Below are positions 32,353 through 43,199 of a DNA stretch of 64,000 nucleotides, one piece after another; the stretch's first letter is position 1, and each line of letters opens with the position of its first letter. Under the pieces are notes generated by a model. It had not been told where the DNA came from. It did no database searches and saw only the letters and a program-made list of their open reading frames with translations. The translations under genes were made by a program, and so were the position numbers. The DNA is from Symsagittifera roscoffensis (Eukaryota > Xenacoelomorpha > Acoela > Convolutidae), in contig NC_087067.1 in the NCBI RefSeq assembly GCF_963678635.1, positions 14,521,018-14,585,017 on the forward strand. Direction: 5' to 3'.

Positions 32353-34774
32353 AATATCGCCCCCTTATATAACTATGCAAGTATATTTGGTTACCTAAAT
32401 CTGATTTGGAACCTAACGGAGTGTGTACTGATAAACACATCAGCGACTTAGCAAAGCTAAGGTCCCTCCTCAGATTTCATACCAGGTAATATATATATTA
32501 GCAAAATAGAAAATCGTCTTTTTATTCTGGGGTATCAGTTTCTTTTTCTTTGAATTGCAATGTATTCTTTGGATTGATTTTGTGTCGGATTCGAGCATCC
32601 GTGTACGAATGAATTTATCCTTCCGCAAAAATTGAGTAGAAATCAGCAACTTTTACAAATAAAACATGTAATTTATCAGTTTGTTTCAGTTTTATTTCAC
32701 TATCAATAGTGTAGTGCTTCTTCCACTGCTGTGCTCACTCAGGGCCCTGTCGTGTAGCTTTTGACCGTCTTCTCTTCTTCTCTGTTGTCTTTTCCTGCTT
32801 CTATCGTCAGAGTTGTCTATCTCTAAAAGTTGTGTTGCCCTGCTTCTGTCGTCAAAGTTGCCTGTCTCTACTAGTTGTGTTGCCCTTCTTCTATCGTTGC
32901 ACTTCTCTGTCTGATCAATCGTCTATCTCCAAGTAGTTTTGGCCTGCTTCTCTCGCAGTTGTCTAACTGATCAGTTGTATATTTCAAGTTGTGATTTTCA
33001 CTGTCACAACTCCACTGCAAATCTCAGCTTTTTTCCTTTTTCGTTTGAACAAACAGTCAATCTTGACTCCTGACTTCTCACTCGTGATTGGGCATCTGGG
33101 CCCATAACCTATCAAGGTTATTGCAGCGACAAACGCTTGATTAATAACGAGTGAAATAATGAGATTTGAGTGATATTTCCAGTAGCAAATCAGATAAAAT
33201 ATATATGGTAAATCACCCGCACAAAATTGCTCGAACCAATGACTAAAGGTCATGTTTCACCAGCTAATTTTAACAAAAATCGGGAAGTGATCTTTCAGTT
33301 TGAACTGAATAAAAAAGATAAATTCCAGTTCACTTAGGAAAAATCACCAATGAGTCTTACTTGCTGTTGCGTAAAGCAGAACACCATTTCGAATTATTGG
33401 TTGGATGCAACTTTTGTATGCTCTCACAAGTTTGTTTTGAAAATACTATTTTCATTGGGTGAGAAACGACCCAGTTTTTCTTCAGTACTTCTGTGTGCTC
33501 AACAATGTTCAAATTGTGATCTAAGTACACTCCTAAATATCCAAAATTTGGTAGATTTTTTTTATAATACCGGCAAAATTTAGTATTTATAATTTTTTTT
33601 TTGAATTTCGGAAAACCACTAGTTTAGTTTTGTCAGAGTCAAGGGATAGCTTGTGTTCAATGATTCAACTGTTTACGTCATGTTCAGCGTTTCTTTTTTC
33701 CCAAGCTGTACCATCTAGGGATAGGTTATTATGAAGATGATTTCAACGCGTATTATTATCATTCATACAAATATTGAAGAGAAGGGGACCAAGGATAGAG
33801 CCTTGGGGAACTCCAAACTCAATGTTTTAATGTTCCGAAATAAAAATCTCTAGAGAAGTAAACTGAATTCTTCTGTTTAAGTAGGATTTGACTATGTCAT
33901 TAACACTTTCTCCAATTCCAAACTTAAGTAGTTTTCGTGTAAAAAAATGCTCAACTGTATCACCCGCTTTTTCCAAATGCAAACCAAGTACATCAACATT
34001 TTTAGATTTGTTTTCCAGGATGTTCCAAATGTTTTGAGATAGCCCGATTTGTGCATCAATTGTTCCCAAATTTTAATTGAAACCAAATTGCTTCGATGTA
34101 AGAAAATTGCATTTTTCAGTAAAACTAGCTATTTGATTATAGAGCAAATGTCCAAAATCTTTATTTTGGAAGGGATGTGTTGAATTTGGTTTCAAAAAGT
34201 TCCGTTTGTGAGAGATCGCCATTTATGAAGGCTGAAGATTTTTTAACCAGCTTGAAAAAATTGGAAAAACAGAGTAGATCTTGCAATGATATTTTTCAGT
34301 GATGGTACAACATCAAATTTGGAAGTTTGTTGTAGGAGGTTTGATACTTCATTTTCCCTAGTTTCTTTTTGTGAAGAAACAAATTTGGTTTGGAGTCAAG
34401 TTCCGATTTCGATGATTTTTTAAATGAGACCCAACTGCTGCAAAATAATGATTAAACTTGTCTCATACATCTCTAGAAGCTTTCGGCAAATTAGATTTTT
34501 TCTAATTTCTAACCGAAAACTAAAAAAATTTGCCGGTATTTGTTAATTGATTTGCAACTGAGATCATTTTGATAATCGAGTCGATTAGCTTTGTTTATAC
34601 CATTTTTCGTCCGATTTCTTTGTCAACAAAATTCATCGATAGATTTCTTGGTTTTTAAGACGCAAGTGTTCATGGTTCAGTTTGTTTTTTCTGCTTACAG
34701 ATTTTGTTATTCAATTGTTTACTCAGTTTTGTAGTGGTTTTAGCGTGCATTTTTTTGGAACAAACGGTGAAATC
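32353..34774. repeat. LTR-LINE junction unit 2 of 3 (2,422 bp)
   Basis: Tandem copy of unit 1 with the same LTR/LINE junction (33349/33350). The same broken LINE X fragments lie at 33827-34069 (minus). Confidence 0.92.
33350..34773 (-). pseudogene. LINE X, RT palm and 3' part, copy 2
   Basis: Near-identical to copy 1, including the same inactivating changes and the same end point in the X sequence. The damage therefore predates the tandem amplification. Confidence 0.78.
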
Positions 34775-37247
34775 AATATCGCCCCCTTATATAACTATGC
34801 AAGTATATTTGGTTACCTAAATCTGATTTGGAACCTAACGGAGTGTGTACTGATAAACACATCAGCGACTTAGCAAAGCTAAGGTCCCTCCTCAGATTTC
34901 ATACCAGGTAATATATATATTAGCAAAATAGAAAATCGTCTTTTTATTCTGGGGTATCAGTTTCTTTTTCTTTGAATTGCAATGTATTCTTTGGATTGAT
35001 TTTGTGTCGGATTCGAGCATCCGTGTACGAATGAATTTATCCTTCCGCAAAAATTGAGTAGAAATCAGCAACTTTTACAAATAAAACATGTAATTTATCA
35101 GTTTGTTTCAGTTTTATTTCACTATCAATAGTGTAGTGCTTCTTCCACTGCTGTGCTCACTCAGTGCCCCGTCGTGTAGCTTTTGACCGTCTTCTCTTCT
35201 TCTCTGTTGTCTTTTCCTGCTTCTATCGTCAGAGTTGTCTATCTCTAGAAGTTGTGTTGCCCTGCTTCTGTCGTCAAAGTTGCCTGTCTCTACTAGTTGT
35301 GTTGCCCTTCTTCTATCGTTGCACTTCTCTGTCTGATCAATCGTCTATCTCCAAGTAGTTTTGGCCTGCTTCTCTCGCAGTTGTCTAACTGATCAGTTGT
35401 ATATTTCAAGTTGTGATTTTCACTGTCACAACTCCACTGCAAATCTCAGCTTTTTCCTTTTTCGTTTGAACAAACAGTCAATCTTGACTCCTGACTTCTC
35501 ACTCGTGATTGGGCATCTGGGCCCATAACCTATCAAGGTTATTGCAGCGACAAACGCTTGATTAATAACGAGTGAAATAATGAGATTTGAGTGATATTTC
35601 CAGTAGCAAATCAGATAAAATATTTATGGTAAATCACCCGCACAAAATTGCTCGAACCAATGACTAAAGGTCATGTTTCACCAGCTAATTTTAACAAAAA
35701 TCGGGAAGTGATCTTTCAGTTTGAACTGAATAAAAAAGATAAATTCCAGTTCACTTAGGAAAAATCACCAATGAGTCTTACTTGCTGTTGCGTAAAGCAG
35801 AACACCATTTCGAATTATTGGTTGGATGCAACTTTTGTATGCTCTCACAAGTTTGTTTTGAAAATACTATTTTCATTGGGTGAGAAACGACCCAGTTTTT
35901 CTTCAGTACTTCTGTGTGCTCAACAATGTTCAAATTGTGATCTAAGTACACTCCTAAATATCCAAAATTTGGTAGATTTTTTTTATAATACCGGCAAAAT
36001 TTAGTATTTATAATTTTTTTTTTGAATTTCGGTAAATCACTAGTTTATTTTGTCAGAGTCAAGGGATAGCTTGTGTTCAATGATTCAACTGTTTACGTCA
36101 TGTTCAGCGTTTCTTTTTTCCCGAGCTGTACCATCTAGGGATAGGTTATTATGAAGATGATTTCAACGCGTATTATTATCATTCATGCAAATATTGAAGA
36201 CAAGGGGACCAAGGATAGAGCCTTGGGGACCTCCAAACTCAATGTTTCAATGTTCCGAAATAAAAATCTCTAGAGAAGTAAACTGAATTCTTCTGTTTAA
36301 GTAGGATTTGACTATGTCATTAACACTTTCTCCAATTCCAAACTTAAGTAGTTTTCGTGTAAAAAAATGCTCAACTGTATCACCCGCTTTTTCCAAATGC
36401 AAACCAAGTACATCAACATTTTTAGTTTTATTTTCCAGGATGTTCCAAATGTTTTGAGATAGCCCGATTTGTGCATCAATTGTTCCCAAATTTTAATTGA
36501 AACCAAATTGCTTCGATGTAAGAAAATTGCATTTTTCAGTAAAACTAGCTATTTGATTATAGAGCAAATGTCCAAAATCTTTATTTTGGAAGGGATGTGT
36601 TGAATTTGGTTTCAAAAAGTTCCGTTTGTGAGAGATCGCCATTTATGAAGGTTGAAGATTTTTTAACCAGCTTGAGAAAATTGGAAAAACAGAGTAGATC
36701 ATGCAATGATATTTTTCAGTGATGGTACAACATCAAATTTGAATTTTTCAGAGCCAAAGTTTAGAAATCAGAAGCGTCCGTGCAAATTTTGTTAGCAAGT
36801 TTGTTGTAGGAGGTTTGATACTTCATTTTCCCTAGTTTCTTTTTGTGAAGAAACAATTTTGGTTTGGAGTCAAGTTCCGATTTCGATGATTTTTTAAATG
36901 AGACCCAACTGCTGCAAAATAATGATTAAACTTGTCTCATACATCTCTAGAAGCTTTCGGCAAATTAGATTTTTTCTAATTTCCAACCGAAAACTAAAAA
37001 AATTTGCCGGTATTCGTTAATTGATTTGCAACTGAGATCATTTTGATAATCGAGTCTATTAGTTTTGTTTATACCATTTTTCGTCCGATTTCTTTGTCAA
37101 CAAAATTCATCGATAGATTTCTTGGTTTTTAAGACGCAAGTGTTCATAGTTCAGTTTGTTTCCTCTGCTTACAGATTTTGTTATTCAATTGTTTACTCAG
37201 TTTTGTAGTGGTTTTAGCGTGCATTTTTTTGGAACAAACGGTGAAAT
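34775..37247. repeat. LTR-LINE junction unit 3 of 3 (about 2,473 bp)
   Basis: Third tandem copy. It is more diverged from units 1 and 2 than they are from each other and carries about 51 extra bases near 36738-36795. At its right end the LINE X sequence continues (GTGAAATTTTGCG) instead of switching to an LTR, so it marks the original LINE context. Confidence 0.9.
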
Positions 37248-38040
37248 TTTGCGTTTCAACAACTCAACGATTTCATCACAAGTTAAGTTGCTAGTTTTAA
37301 AATCCCAGTCTTTGCTTGATTTCTGTAAAACCACCCTCTCACATAAAAAATTGTCGCGTAAAACATTACAAGCTGTATATGGTATTAGATTTCTTTTCAC
37401 AGCATTAGTGTTCAATTAAACAGTAAAGTGATCACATATTTTTTAAAGTATTTTAACTGCATCGTTTTCGTAAAAACAATAATCAATGATTTAGAAAAGT
37501 TTTGTTCAGATGAAGCAGCAGATGGTTGGACAAAGTGAAGATTGAAACTATGAAACAGCTCTTGAATGATTGTCCTATGAGAGTTAAAGGTCGAGCGGTC
37601 GATATTTAAATCCCCGCACAAAATATGTTCACTCCTTTCAAGAACAATAATGTCATACAGATGGTCATCCAAAAACTCGGTAACTTTCTCAGTGTTCGCA
37701 CACGAGACAATGTGTAAAAAACTTATTAACGTATTCGACTTAACCGAGGACAATTAAATTGTAAAAGCTTGTAATTTTTTACACTGAGACTTTTTGAGGA
37801 TAAAAAAATTAAATCTGTTCTTACCAAAACGCCAACGCTACCTCCTTTCTTACACCAGCAATGTTCAAATGAGTGATAACACCTTAAATTGAGGATTCCA
37901 GAATCTAAATTTTTTTAAGGTCAAGTGTCTCCGTCACGCAAACAACATGTGGACAATTTGAGTGATTTTCGACAGAAACTTGTAGCTCACTTAGATCTGA
38001 TATTCTGAAGCAGTATTTCCGGCATCACGGCCAAAAACAA
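35771..38040 (-). pseudogene. LINE X, endonuclease and RT, longest copy
   Basis: Read right to left, an endonuclease region is visible at about 38030-37412: VVCVTETLDL, then CWCKKGGSVGVLV, then HILCGDLNIDR (the GD-N-D step of APE-type endonucleases). A linker follows at 37415-37197, then the RT palm (36489-36247, KAGDTVEH and KSYLNRRIQF) and a 3' part ending at the LTR at 35770. Frameshifts and stops separate the parts. It belongs to the APE-endonuclease LINE group (Jockey/CR1/L2-like). The clade cannot be fixed by eye. Confidence 0.75.
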
Positions 38041-38502
38041 GGTCTAGCGAAAAAAATAATGTGATATTATGAGAGAAACAAAATAAGCTTAAGATCTCTC
38101 AATCCTAACGCTATGTTGTCGAAAAAAGCCCAGAAAATTTTTTTTAAACATGAAAGCATTACATTTATGCTCTTTTTACCCAAACTGTCTTTTTTAAGTT
38201 TCGAGTCGCGTTTTAATGCAAAAAAAAATTTAAAAAGACTAGGTCTTTGGAACTGAAAAAAATTTAACTGCAATAATCGCGAATTAGTTGAAAAAGAACA
38301 AAAAATGAAACTCACACAAGAAACTATCGGAGCTGAGACTGCGTAATCACAAGCCAGTCGTGTAATCGCAAACTCTTCCTATTTTCTGCTTTCTGATCCC
38401 CAATCAAACTTAGTTCTGCTTTCTTTGCTTGCAAAAAAAAATATAGAAGTGGCCAATTGCTAATCGGCCAGGAGGAATTAGCAATCGGCCAGGAGGAATT
38501 AG

Positions 38503-38549
38503 AAATTTCGAGGGGATTTCGACAGTGTCTCGAAATCCCCTCGAAATTT
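38503..38549. repeat. Perfect hairpin, 20-bp arms, 7-base loop (unit 1)
   Basis: AAATTTCGAGGGGATTTCGA (38503-38522) is followed by CAGTGTC and its exact reverse complement (38530-38549). Directly to the left are two direct copies of a ~22-base motif containing CGGCCAGGAGGAATTAG (about 38464-38502). It lies between LINE X and the C-terminal region of LINE Y, perhaps in the 3' untranslated region of LINE Y. Confidence 0.9.
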
Positions 38550-38707
38550 GTTTTTTTAGGAGATTAATATTATACAGACAGGTAAACAATATACTGCATG
38601 TGCAAATCAAACCCACCAAGGATCATGCAAAAAGCTATGCAGCTTATCAAGGCATGACCCTGAAAAAACTATGAGAGAAGTTGCGAGATAACATCCGACT
38701 TGATGAT

Positions 38708-41476
38708 TCAAAAAATTGAATTTATAAGATCTCCATTGTCTTTAAGAAACAATGAAAACAAGTTTTTGAAATACCCATTTAGTTGATGCACAGTTAACTG
38801 GTTTAGATTATCTGATATCAGCTCGTTTGATTTCAAAAAATTATAATTTTTAAGAGACATATTTTTCCATGACCACTGCAATATTTGTGTTCTAGTTTTC
38901 ATGCTTGGTGAAGTTTTTGCCACAGAGGTCCGTGTAACGCAGCGATTTTTTAGAGATTCCAAATTAAAACTTTCAAGGGGAGTTTTACAACGAAGTTGAT
39001 TAAAAGTTTCTTTGAATATTTGTCTGAAACATAAGTCAAAAACGGTGTCAATCTCAAACGAATGTAAAATATATGAAGCATGCTCAAGTTTTCTCTTAAA
39101 ACAAAAAAGCTTAAAAATTCGTTTTTGCAACACAAAAATTTTTTCTAATAGGCTTTTTCATTATGCACCAAATACAATTAAACCGTATGAAATGATTGGC
39201 TTTGCACATTTTTTGAGAAATAGTTTCTACCCTTGAATATTAAAAAGTTTAGTATAGCTAATTTACCACAAACATTAATAAATTGAGATTCAAATTTGTG
39301 TCAGTTGTCCATCTGAATTCCCAAATATCTAAAATCAGAAACCTCTTCGAGTAGAATATTCCCAAAAGAAAACTTTTCATTCAAGTTATCCCGTCCAAAC
39401 TTTCATATTTTGCACTTCTTTTGATTTATGAATATTTTGTTATTGTCGCATCAAATACAAATTTTATTTAATTCTGTCTAGAATTTCGTTTTGGATGCAA
39501 TTTTTTGAGCATCAACTACCGTTGTATCACCTGCAAATAATGATAAATTAACGTTGCTGGCCGACGGGGTATCATTTATGTATAAAAGGAACAGAAATGG
39601 CCCCAAAACTGAACCTTGAGGAACCCCTTTCGTATATTCTCGCATATTCGAGACCGATTGATTCAAATAAACATTTTATTTCTTCCCGTAAAAAAGTTTG
39701 TCATTAACTTGCGAATTTTCCCTCTGAACCCATATTGATAAAGTTTATTAGCTAAATTTTCCGATCAACTATATCAAATGCTGTTTTCAAATCAATAAAG
39801 CAGGAGTAACTAAATTTTTTATTAACAATTGATTCACGAAAAAAATCAGTAATGGACAAAATGGCATGAGCACAGGAATGATTACTTCGAAAACCAAACT
39901 GATGCTTATCAATCAAGCTGCTTTTAGCGGCAAATTTGGATTTACTCTTGAAAATTAGTTTTTCAAAAAAGTTACTTATACAAGACAGCAAACTAATTAG
40001 AAGGTAGTTATCGGGTTCAATTTTGTCGCCATTTTTATGCAATGGTAAATTTTTTCTATTTTGAGAAAGTTAGGAAAACACTCTTTTTTGAAGCAGATAT
40101 TGAAAAAATGCACTAAATGGTCTGCCAGCACCGGAGCAGAAAATTTTATCATTCTACTTTATATTCCATCATGACCATCAGACTTTTTATTGTTCAAGTT
40201 TTTAGTTTCCTTTACAAATCTCATATCGATTGGTTCATATATAACGAACCTGTTTTGTAATTACTCGAAATTTTGATCTACACACGTTTTTTTTTGAAGT
40301 TTTTTGTGATTTTTTCTCCAATAGTAGCAAAGTGTTCATTAAAACATTATCATCGAATGAAGCAGCATTCCCATTTTTTTTAACCACAGAAATGTTTAAA
40401 GCATCAAAAATTCCGGACGAGTTCTTCTTCCTCGTTATCATGTTATCATAATACCGGCGTCTACTCTCCCTTATTGCCTTAATAACATTGTTCCTACATG
40501 AGGTGAAAATGTTTCTGTTTTCAATGGATGGTGTCTTAACCCACTTTTTGTGTAACACATTTCGGTTATTGATCATTCTCCAAATTTTCAGATTAATCCA
40601 TTGGTGGTTGTTTTTATTCTTTTTTCGGATATTTTTTGGGTCTCACTTTAAAAATTCTTCAGTTAAAGTTTGGGTCATTTCAATGATGTAAAGGTTAGGA
40701 TCATCATCATCAGTTTTGTTCAATCAATTATTAGCATAAACCAAAATTTTAAACAATAATCATCATATAGTAGTAAATCATAGTTGAAAACTGATTGATA
40801 AGAAACCACATTTTGCTTTTCTGAAATAAATTTTAGGTCACAGATAAGTCCATAGTGGTCACTATTAGTACAATTTATTGTTTTTACCTGAATTTTCTCC
40901 GCCGCAATTATATGGTCAATGCATGTACTTGATATATTTGTTACCCCAGTTGGCTCGATATTTTGAATTTTAAAATCAAAAGAAAGCAGAAGATATTTAT
41001 AGTCAATAAAGTTATTACGCTGGCACCTATAATATTAACCTTTAAATCACCTATTAGCAAAATTTCACCGTTTAGTGCTTTCATTTCAAGCAATAATTCT
41101 TCAAATGAATTCAAAAAAGGTCTATTTTGAAAATTGGTGGACGATATATTATGGAAACCTTTAGTGAAGGGTGATCGACAAAACACAATTTGACAACGAT
41201 GTGCTCCAAACTGACTGGCAATTTAAAATAATTTTAGTTAGGGCCAATTTTAATGAAAGCTGCAACGCCTCCACCTCTAGCGCTTACGCGGTTTGCAAAA
41301 ACAATAATCTTATAACATTCTAAGTTATATATGCCAAAAGGGTCACTGTCTGAGAGCCATGTTTCAGTCAGCCCGATATCAAAGGATTCAATTAAAACTG
41401 CTAAGTAGTCTTGATGGGCTCTTATGGGTTGAACATTTAGGAAAAATGCTGTTTGCGTTGTTGTCAATTCAGTCAT
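38708..41476 (-). pseudogene. LINE Y ORF2: endonuclease, RT and C-terminal domain (unit 1)
   Basis: Read right to left: endonuclease N-part (41476-41234, FDIGLTETWLSDSDPFGI and SARGGGVAAFI), endonuclease C-part (41186-40941, EILLIGDLKVN), spacer and RT N-terminus (40576-40235), RT palm (40042-39752, NFFEKLIF, KHQFGFRSNHS, CFIDLKTAFDIVD), RT active-site half (39666-39478, KGVPQGSVLGPFLFLLYIND, then LSLFAGDTTV) and a C-terminal domain (39133-38708). The RT box FADD reads FAGD, removing a catalytic Asp. Several frameshifts separate the blocks. Confidence 0.85.
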
Positions 41477-41494
41477 ATCTCGCAGAAGGTGTTT

Positions 41495-41830
41495 TTAAAA
41501 AAAAAGTGATTTAGGGCAAAAAACTGTAATTAGAGTTGAAATGCTTTTGCTACTAATCAGAATCATTTTCATGTGTATTATTTCCGTTGTTGACGAATTT
41601 GGACTGTGGAGAATCTCTTGAAAAGATTCCACAAGTTGCACCAATTTGACGGGATCCGATAGCCTACTGTACAATTCATCAATCAGTTGATTTCGTTCAA
41701 CATTGTTCGGGGATATTTCTCTGTCACGTTTCCTCACTGAAACAATAGGAGGGCGAGAAAAGTTGTTTTCATTATTTTGTACCACTCGAGAATTTTGATT
41801 TCTAACTTTATTTGCCTGTGTTGCCATCAT
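41495..41830 (-). pseudogene. LINE Y ORF1 3' part, cut by duplication junction (unit 1)
   Basis: The frame at 41495-41830 (MMATQANKVRNQNSRV..) is identical to the C-terminal part of the longer ORF1 frame in unit 2 (45965-46609). It is cut off at the tandem junction at 41839, so unit 1 lacks the ORF1 N-terminal half. Confidence 0.75.
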
Positions 41831-42994
41831 TGGACTCTTGAATTGTCGCGTAAAACATTACAAGCTGTATATGGTTTTAGATTTCTTTTCACAGCATTAG
41901 TGTTCAATTAAACAGTAAAGTGATCACATATTTTGTAAAGTATTTTAACTGCATCGTTTTCGTAAAAACAATAATCAATGATTTAGAAAGGTTTTGTTCA
42001 GATGAAGCAGCAGATGGTTGGACAAAGTGAAGATTGAAACTATGAAACAGCTCTTGAATGATTGTCCTATGAGAGTTAAAGGTCGAGCGGTCGATATTTA
42101 AATCCCCGCACAAAATATGTTCACTCCTTTCAAGAACAATAATGTCATACAGATGGTCATCCAAAAACTCGGTAACTTTCTCAGTGTTTGCACACGAGAC
42201 AATGTGTAAAAAACTTATTAACGTATTCGACTTAACCGAGGACAATTAAATTGTAAAAGCTTGTAATTTTTTACACTGAGACTTTTTGAGGATAAAAAAA
42301 TTAAATCTGTTCTTACCAAAACGCCAACGCTACCTCCTTTTTTACACCAGCAATGTTCAAATGAGTGATAACACCTTAAATTGAGGATTCCAGAATCTAA
42401 ATTTTTTTAAGGTCAAGTGTCTCCGTCACGCAAACAACATGTGGACAATTTGAGTGATTTTCGACAGAAACTTGTAGCTCACTTAGATCTGATATTCTGA
42501 AGCAGTATTTCCGGCATCACGGCCAAAAACAAGGTCTAGCGAAAAAAATAATGTGATATTATGAGAGAAACAAAATAAGCTTAAGATCTCTCAATCCTAA
42601 CGCTATGTTGTCGAAAAAAGCCCAGAAAATTTTTTTTAGCCATGAAAGCATTACATTTATCCTCTTTTTACCCAAACTGTCTTTTTTAAGTTTCGAGTCG
42701 CGTTTTAATGCAAAAAAAAATTTAAAAAGACTAGGTCTTTGGAACTGAAAAAAATTTAACTGCAATAATCGCGAATTAGTTGAAAAAGAACAAAAAATGA
42801 AACTCACACAAGAAACTATCGGAGCTGAGACTGCGTAATCACAAGCCAGTCGTGTAATCGCAAACTCTTCCTATTTTCTGCTTTCTGATCCCCAATCAAA
42901 CTTAGTTCTGCTTTCTTTGCTTGCAAAAAAAAATATAGAAGTGGCCAATTGCTAATCGGCCAGGAGGAATTAGCAATCGGCCAGGAGGAATTAG

Positions 42995-43041
42995 AAATTT
43001 CGAGGGGATTTCGACAGTGTCTCGAAATCCCCTCGAAATTT
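42995..43041. repeat. Perfect hairpin, 20-bp arms, 7-base loop (unit 2)
   Basis: Exact second copy of the 38503-38549 hairpin, carried by the tandem duplication. Confidence 0.9.
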
Positions 43042-43199
43042 GTTTTTTTAGGAGATTAATATTATACAGACAGGTAAACAATATACTGCATGTGCAAATC
43101 AAACCCACCAAGGATCATGCAAAAAGCTATGCAGCTTATCAAGGCATGACCCTGAAAAAACTATGAGAGAAGTTGCGAGATAACATCCGACTTGATGAT

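Larger units (their letters stand above)
37349..41839. repeat. 4.49-kb tandem duplication, unit 1
   Basis: The unit starts AATTGTCGCGTAAAAC and ends GCCATCATTGGACTCTT. It contains the endonuclease end of LINE X and most of LINE Y. The next unit starts at 41841 after a single filler base (G41840). The two units differ at only a few positions by eye. Confidence 0.93.

Noticed and set aside
38067-38619. Small minus-strand frames 38067-38315 and 38410-38619 as genes
   Set aside because: They cover the hairpin and non-coding spacer between LINE X and LINE Y. The 38410 frame is open through a palindrome and direct repeats and has no recognisable protein.
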